A DNA stretch of 64,000 nt from Desulfomonilaceae bacterium (GTDB lineage: Bacteria; Desulfobacterota; Desulfomonilia; Desulfomonilales; Desulfomonilaceae): NCBI GenBank assembly GCA_041662605.1, contig JBAZSD010000001.1:282694-346693 (forward strand), written 5' to 3'. This document shows, piece by piece, positions 59,021 to 64,000 of the stretch (its first letter is position 1; every line of letters starts with the position of its first letter). The notes under the pieces were generated by a model. That model had not been told where the DNA came from, ran no database searches, and saw nothing but the letters and a program-made list of their open reading frames with translations. The position numbers and the translations under genes were made by a program.

Positions 59021-61576
59021 ATGAAAATCATGGACAACATCAATTCTTTGCTTGGCGACGATCTGAAGGCTTCCATCCACCCCAAGGCCAAATTGAAAGG
59101 GGTGGAATCGGCTATTGAATTTGAACATACGCCAAATAGCGCCATTGACCCTGAAGATATAATCGCTTGGCTGGTTACTCAGCCGAACGCCAATGGCACT
59201 TTATATTTGGCAAATGTGGTGCGACAGTACATGCATGCACTCCGTGCCGCACCAGCGAAACTACAAATTCCTGTCGCATTTGATGTCAGGAGCGTTTTCA
59301 CTTGCCATACACCTGATGAACTGCATGCCTATTGGGACATTTTCAGAACTGCGCCAAACTATAAGCAAGTGAACAAGAGCGCTTCAGGTATGTTCTCTGC
59401 TGGTATGGGCTGCTACATGAGATATCTGCAACATCTATCAGATGAACTCAACATGGAAAAGCCGGATGTTGTTCAGTTGATTGAACGTCACAATTTGCAG
59501 CATGTAGACACACGGAATTCAGGCGGCGCATTATGGGTGATTGGCGGTAGAGAACTCTCGTCCACAATGCTGAAACTCCGGGACTCTGGTTTTCCTTTTA
59601 CTTTCAAGCTTGGCGGTGGGCGAAGCAGTGGTTACAGAGATGCTTGGTGGTATAAATCTTCAGGAACGGTTAGCAGGCAAAAGTCCGAAGAATCGGAAGA
59701 AGCCCAGCCCGTCTATAAGAAGCCGAAAGATATCACGAATTCGGCACAGTGCGTTGACTTCGCTCGCCCAGAACTCTGCGCCCAAACCCGTCCGCTGACT
59801 TGTATCATCAAGGGGAAAGCCGTAGTTCCGAGCAAGCAGAATTGGACGCAGTTACTTGTAGCCATAACAGAGTGGTTTTTAGCTGAAGGCAACCCGAACC
59901 TTGAGTCGTTAGACAGCAAGTCGTTGTATGGCAGCAAGACATTCTTTTTGCCGACCAAAGCAGAAGTCGGGACTTGCTCCCTGCTCTCAAATGGTATGTG
60001 GATTTACACCAACTACAACCCGCAGACAGTCGTCAGAATTATCAGGAATCTTTGCCAAAACTGTGGTGTAAACTTGGATGATATCATTATCACCTATAAG
60101 CCTAAATACGGCAAACCCGCTCAGTCGGTGGAAAAGTATACACGCCCCGCTAATGTTTTTCCCGCTGCACCGCCAAGAACTGCGCTTGACTCTAAAGTTA
60201 TCAAAAAGCTGACTGATGTTCTTTCGGCGCATTTCGGCAATGGATACAGGCTGAACTCCCCCATTGAGTTGGAGCGTTTTAGGTCTTTTGCCGTAGAGGA
60301 TTTTGGCGAGGAAATCGTGCTGCCTCACCAGGAACTGAAAAGATACATTTCAGCTTGCGGAATTACCTATGACAACAAGGTATATGCTGTGTCTGCAGAG
60401 ACTGAAGAGCGAATCAAAGAATTGGTAGACAAATACTTCTCGGACGGAGCCCGAGCTATCTTCTTTGCCGAATTCTACGATAAGAACGAGAACTGGCTGT
60501 TCGGGGCAAGAGTGGTCTCCGAGGGTATGCTCATCGACATTCTCCGTAGGTTGTTCCCGAAACTGTCGTTCACGCAGACCTATTTCGGCTACACGGACGC
60601 TTCCGTCTTTGTCGCTCTGGAGGGCGAGATCCTCCGCGTGTGGGCTGATGATGTACTGCTGACCTACAGCCAACTTGCCGAGCGGTTGCGGTACATACCC
60701 CTTGAAAGGATTAAGTCCGTCCTCGGTCAAACCGGCGACTTCATTTGGAGCAGCGTGGAGACCTTCTCACACGTCAGCCGAATTGAAATCACCGATGAAG
60801 AGCGGAAAGTAATCCGAGAAGCCGCCGTGCGGGAATGCAAGGCGTGCGGCTATACCTCGATTATAGATTTGCCCTTAGGTGAAATCGTGGAACGCAACTA
60901 TCAACTTTCCATTACGGCATTTCATGATGCAGTTTACCGCCTTTGCCTGTCGGACAAGTTCGAAAAAAAAGGCAAAATCGTCTCGCTCAAAGGTGATGTT
61001 TTTGATGCCTTGACCATAATGAAGAAATACTGCCGAACCATCGACAAATGCTCGCTTGACGACCTGCTGACCTACGAGAAAGAACTAACGGGGGAAGTTC
61101 ACCGTTGGATTCCGATGGATGCGGGCAACACCATTCTGGTTCGCATTGACAAAAACGCATATGTGGCGGACAGATATGTTCACTTCAACGCCGACACAAT
61201 TGATGAAGCAATCGGGCTGTTTGTTAAGGGAGATTATCTTCCGCTTAAATCTTTTACCACATTTGGGGTGTTCCCCCACTGCGGTCAGACGTGGAATTTG
61301 TTTCTGCTTGAGAGCTACTGCCGTCGCTTTAGTCGGAAGTTTCGGTTTGATACACCATCGGTTAACTCGCGGAACGCCGGCGCGGTTATCCGCAAAAGCT
61401 GTGGCATGGACTACACCGAGATTATGACCGATGCTGTTGCAAAGGCCGACGTTCCCTTAAAGGACACCGCCGTGGGCAAGTTCCTGTATGAGAACGGCTA
61501 TACGGGCAGAAGCACAACCGCAAGAGCTAATGAAATTATCGACAAGGCGAAGGCCATGCGCAAAAGGATGAATTGA
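59021..61576 (+). CDS. Large protein of unknown function, first gene of PP-loop module
   Basis: 851 residues, cytoplasmic. The N-terminal ~150 residues (DPEDIIAWLVTQPNANGTLYLANVVRQYMHALRAA, then SASGMFSAGMGCYMRYLQHL) resemble the helical core-binding domain of tyrosine recombinases, with no recombinase catalytic domain after it. A mixed domain near 255-365 (QLLVAITEWFL, GMWIYTNYNPQTVVRIIRNLC) and helical, possibly winged-helix parts to the end follow. A CxxC (CKACGY) occurs near 605. I cannot name the family. GGAG lies 10 bases before the ATG. It abuts the PP-loop gene, so the two very probably act together. Confidence 0.7.
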   Translation: MKIMDNINSLLGDDLKASIHPKAKLKGVESAIEFEHTPNSAIDPEDIIAWLVTQPNANGTLYLANVVRQYMHALRAAPAKLQIPVAFDVRSVFTCHTPDELHAYWDIFRTAPNYKQVNKSASGMFSAGMGCYMRYLQHLSDELNMEKPDVVQLIERHNLQHVDTRNSGGALWVIGGRELSSTMLKLRDSGFPFTFKLGGGRSSGYRDAWWYKSSGTVSRQKSEESEEAQPVYKKPKDITNSAQCVDFARPELCAQTRPLTCIIKGKAVVPSKQNWTQLLVAITEWFLAEGNPNLESLDSKSLYGSKTFFLPTKAEVGTCSLLSNGMWIYTNYNPQTVVRIIRNLCQNCGVNLDDIIITYKPKYGKPAQSVEKYTRPANVFPAAPPRTALDSKVIKKLTDVLSAHFGNGYRLNSPIELERFRSFAVEDFGEEIVLPHQELKRYISACGITYDNKVYAVSAETEERIKELVDKYFSDGARAIFFAEFYDKNENWLFGARVVSEGMLIDILRRLFPKLSFTQTYFGYTDASVFVALEGEILRVWADDVLLTYSQLAERLRYIPLERIKSVLGQTGDFIWSSVETFSHVSRIEITDEERKVIREAAVRECKACGYTSIIDLPLGEIVERNYQLSITAFHDAVYRLCLSDKFEKKGKIVSLKGDVFDALTIMKKYCRTIDKCSLDDLLTYEKELTGEVHRWIPMDAGNTILVRIDKNAYVADRYVHFNADTIDEAIGLFVKGDYLPLKSFTTFGVFPHCGQTWNLFLLESYCRRFSRKFRFDTPSVNSRNAGAVIRKSCGMDYTEIMTDAVAKADVPLKDTAVGKFLYENGYTGRSTTARANEIIDKAKAMRKRMN

Positions 61577-61578
61577 AG

Positions 61579-63879
61579 ATGTATTCGTACACCTACGACA
61601 AGAAAACGGGCGGGATACTTCTTAATTCCTCGCCAACCGGGTTCTCCAAAGAACCCCGCCCGGTTTACGCGTCAGAATTGGACGTGCTGGGCTTTGATAA
61701 GTATTGGGAGTACGACAGGCAGGCTGACCGACCCTATATGTGGGCGGAAGCGAACAACTACTATTATCGCGGGACGCACGTTGCAAAGCTGAAAGGGGGC
61801 AATATCTACACCGCCCCTGAGATTATCATTCCAAGCGGCGAGGACGGCAAACCGATAATGCCGGAACCTAAAGGCCTATCGCTTCGCCCCGTTGACATAG
61901 GGGCTGTGGTGGAAGCAAACCGAGAGATGCTTGAAATCATCGAGCAGACCACGGTCAAGAAAATACTGGCTGTTTACACCAAGCACAAAGACAGGCTCGA
62001 CTGCTTTCACGTGGCGTTCTCGGGCGGTAAGGACAGTTGTGTCCTGCTCGATCTCGTCAAGAAAGCGCTGCCCAAAGGCAGCTTCGTGGTGGTATTCGGC
62101 GACACGGGCATGGAATTCCCAGACACCTACGAGGTCATCGAAAAGACCAAGCAGCAATGTGCCGCAGACGGGATACCGTTTTTTATTGCCAAGTCACATC
62201 TCAACCCAAAAGAATCGTGGAAGTTATTCGGCCCCCCATCGCGTGTGCTCCGCTGGTGCTGTTCGGTGCATAAAAGTGCACCTCAGACGTTGAAGCTGCG
62301 AAAGATTACGGGCAAAGATGACTATACGGGATTGGCTTTTGTCGGCGTTCGAGCGCAGGAAAGTGCAACACGATCCGACTATGATTATTTTAACGACGGC
62401 AAAAAGACAAAAGGTCAATTGAGCCACAATTCGATACTCGAATGGACTTCAGCTGAGGTGTGGCTATATATGTACGCTAACAATGTGACGCTAAATGAAG
62501 CGTACAAAAAAGGTAGCGCAAGAGTCGGTTGCATTTGCTGCCCAATGGGAGGTGGTAAATCGGGATATATTGAGTACGAAAACTACACTGACCATGTAAG
62601 CGGTTACTTTGAAATGATAAAGCACGCAAACGGAAGACGAAATGTCAATGTTGATGAATACGTCAAAAACTTCGGTTGGAGTGCTCGCAAGAACGGACGC
62701 GACTTAGCCAACAATCCGAACCATTGCTCTGAACGAATCGAGAACGGGTATTTGACCATTGAAGTTGATAATGCGACTTCCGACTGGCGAGAATGGATAA
62801 AAACGATAGATATCGATAAGAATAGCTATACCATTCAAGGAACTAAGACAGGCTATGTCGCCAGGCTAAGAGAAGAAGTTATAAAACAGAACCCTTTGCT
62901 CGGCAGGCTGTTTCGGCAGGTGTTTCATAAAGCCGCTTGTTGCAAGGGCTGCAAAGTCTGCGAAGCCAACTGTTTGAATGGAGCATTGCAGTTCGCAGGA
63001 GACAAGGTCCACATTAACAGCTGTGTCCGATGTCAAAAGTGCCACGCAATCGACAGTGGTTGCTTACTGTATCACTCATTGCGTCACCCGCAAGGAGGAG
63101 TAAACCCTATGAAAAGCCTTAACACCATGTCTAACCACGCCCCTAAAACTGAATGGTTGGCGGCATTCTTTGAGAAAGGAAACGAATTTTTCTCGGAGCA
63201 TAATTTGGGACCGGAGCAGATTTCGTTTTTCAAACGTCTGTTGAAAGACGCTGGTCTCTCCGAGAAAAATCAGATAACTCCATTTGGTGAGTTAATCTCA
63301 TCGCTGGGGTGGGATTCCGATGTGTCATTAGGGCTTATCCTCCTTAATCTGGTATCCGAAAACCCACAAGTTAAATGGTATGTTGCCAACCTCGACATAG
63401 GCAGGTTGTATGCTCGAAAGGAAGTGGAGGAAATGCTGGTTGTTTTCGATGTGAAACCGCCGGTTGCCAAATCCATCTGTGGTGCATTCAAGCGCCTGAC
63501 AGCAACCCCATTCGGCACCGTTCTCCGTTGGGGTCACGTCACCGATGATGGCGATCTCGTTCGCACGAAATGCTCGGTGAGCGAACCGCGCGTGGTGCTG
63601 TACGGCCTGTTCAAGTTTGCGGAGAAGTGTAATGACTATAAGGAGTTCACGCTTGCCACGCTCCTGAATGACAGCATCGAACGTGACGGCATCAGCCCCA
63701 CCCGTATCCTCGGGCTTGACCGAGACAATATTACGCCGCTCCTTTTGGGGCTGTCGGCAAAGTACCCTGAGTTCATAACAGCATCGTTCACGCACGACCT
63801 TGAAAAGATAACGCTGGCAGAGGACAAATCGTCCCAAGATGTACTCGACCTGTTCAAGGGAGATGCAGCAAATGGCTAA
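61579..63879 (+). CDS. PP-loop (PAPS reductase-like) protein with ferredoxin domain
   Basis: About 766 residues. The N-terminal ~110 residues contain RPVYASELDVLGFDKYWEY. The PP-loop domain has HVAFSGGKDSCVLLDLVKK, GDTGMEFPDTY, RWCCSVHKSAP and GVRAQES, as in PAPS reductases and DndC. RVGCICCPMGGG adds further Cys. A two-cluster ferredoxin follows near 455-500: CCKGCKVCEANC and CVRCQKC. The rest (about 515-766) contains a helical domain resembling DUF4007 (WYVANLDIGRLYARKEVEEML). The family activates sulfur or AMP; in DndC this serves DNA phosphorothioation. ATG 61579 or the TTG at 61573, which overlaps the previous stop, may be the start. Confidence 0.82.
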   Translation: MYSYTYDKKTGGILLNSSPTGFSKEPRPVYASELDVLGFDKYWEYDRQADRPYMWAEANNYYYRGTHVAKLKGGNIYTAPEIIIPSGEDGKPIMPEPKGLSLRPVDIGAVVEANREMLEIIEQTTVKKILAVYTKHKDRLDCFHVAFSGGKDSCVLLDLVKKALPKGSFVVVFGDTGMEFPDTYEVIEKTKQQCAADGIPFFIAKSHLNPKESWKLFGPPSRVLRWCCSVHKSAPQTLKLRKITGKDDYTGLAFVGVRAQESATRSDYDYFNDGKKTKGQLSHNSILEWTSAEVWLYMYANNVTLNEAYKKGSARVGCICCPMGGGKSGYIEYENYTDHVSGYFEMIKHANGRRNVNVDEYVKNFGWSARKNGRDLANNPNHCSERIENGYLTIEVDNATSDWREWIKTIDIDKNSYTIQGTKTGYVARLREEVIKQNPLLGRLFRQVFHKAACCKGCKVCEANCLNGALQFAGDKVHINSCVRCQKCHAIDSGCLLYHSLRHPQGGVNPMKSLNTMSNHAPKTEWLAAFFEKGNEFFSEHNLGPEQISFFKRLLKDAGLSEKNQITPFGELISSLGWDSDVSLGLILLNLVSENPQVKWYVANLDIGRLYARKEVEEMLVVFDVKPPVAKSICGAFKRLTATPFGTVLRWGHVTDDGDLVRTKCSVSEPRVVLYGLFKFAEKCNDYKEFTLATLLNDSIERDGISPTRILGLDRDNITPLLLGLSAKYPEFITASFTHDLEKITLAEDKSSQDVLDLFKGDAANG

Positions 63880-63904
63880 CAACAGCAATGGTCTAGCGAA
63901 TTAG
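63872..63904 (+). pseudogene. Start of a third operon gene, cut after 10 codons
   Basis: An ATG inside the last codons of the PP-loop gene, 9 bases after GGGAG, begins MANNSNGLAN and then meets TAG. Coupled overlap and a ribosome binding site are what a third gene of the operon would have. The rest is missing, as if replaced by other DNA. Confidence 0.45.
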
Positions 63905-63922
63905 GACAGTTGAACGCGACTT

Positions 63923-64000
63923 TTAAGTGCAAGCTGCTTGTTCATGCCGCTGCTCTCTGTTGGGGTGGGTAACCCCAGTAAACTTCATAAGGTGTTCTTC
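63923..64000 (-). CDS. Possible 3' end of a gene entering from the right
   Basis: A minus-strand frame open from the right edge reads MKFTGVTHPNREQRHEQ and ends in TAA at 63925-63923. It is too short to name. It could be the tail of a transposase or other inserted gene next to the truncated operon. Confidence 0.25.
   Translation of the reverse strand, partial: EEHLMKFTGVTHPNREQRHEQAACT

Noticed and set aside
1..64000. CRISPR arrays and rRNA genes
   Set aside because: No regularly spaced direct repeats and no rRNA-like sequence were seen anywhere in the window.

Overview
The window looks like a chromosomal segment of a Gram-negative, mid-GC bacterium, most likely a deltaproteobacterium (Desulfobacterota; a Desulfomonile- or Syntrophobacter-like lineage is my guess). 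The evidence is the gene order tig-clpP-clpX-lon and serC-serA-purA, an LptG-type LPS exporter, RND pumps, a Tat-type signal peptide and a large hybrid histidine kinase. No marker in the window fixes the genus.

Layout. 1-4.7 kb, minus strand: the 5' end of an unknown gene, a polytopic membrane protein, a Tat-exported metallo-beta-lactamase-fold enzyme, a DUF2062 protein and a MacB-type permease. 4.9-7.1 kb: a polysaccharide flippase, a DMT (DUF606) transporter and a small HTH-like protein. 7.2-13.0 kb, minus strand: trigger factor, ClpP, ClpX and Lon, a protein-folding and proteolysis block. 13.2-22.1 kb, plus strand: a family 2 glycosyltransferase, a sugar epimerase, LptG (an envelope set), an RND pump, a 2-hydroxyacid dehydrogenase and MoeA. 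22.1-26.2 kb, minus strand: serC, a serA homologue whose catalytic residues are replaced, and purA. 26.4-29.6 kb, plus strand: two small envelope genes, a TlyA-type methyltransferase, tyrS and tRNA-Pro(CGG).

29.6-35.0 kb follows directly on the tRNA. It is gene-poor and AT-rich, with a stand-alone Cys-rich protein, hypothetical genes, an outer-membrane-like protein, a Gly-rich RRM protein and decayed genes, including a family 3 solute-binding-protein relic. 35.0-43.7 kb, plus strand: a 1294-aa hybrid histidine kinase, a sulfatase, a MacA/MacB-type pair without an ATPase, and a CGGC protein. 43.7-48.4 kb, minus strand: an operon of membrane fusion protein, RND pump and Gdx/SugE-type SMR exporter.

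48.6-64 kb is accessory in character. It holds a coiled-coil lipoprotein, a two-gene unit whose second product has an HEPN-like R-x4-H motif, a TM0106-type nuclease-helicase fusion, and a pair of SPFH proteins. After these come toxin-antitoxin genes in different states of decay: a HicB relic, an intact hicAB, and an MNT antitoxin with a broken HEPN partner. There is also a truncated DUF6569-like gene.

The window ends with a two-gene module: an 851-aa protein of unknown function and a PP-loop (PAPS reductase-like) protein fused to a two-cluster ferredoxin and a further C-terminal domain. A third gene starts in the same operon but is cut off after 10 codons. This module is the best candidate for an undescribed, possibly DNA-modifying or defence, system. 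The degenerate SerA homologue is the clearest oddity among the core genes.
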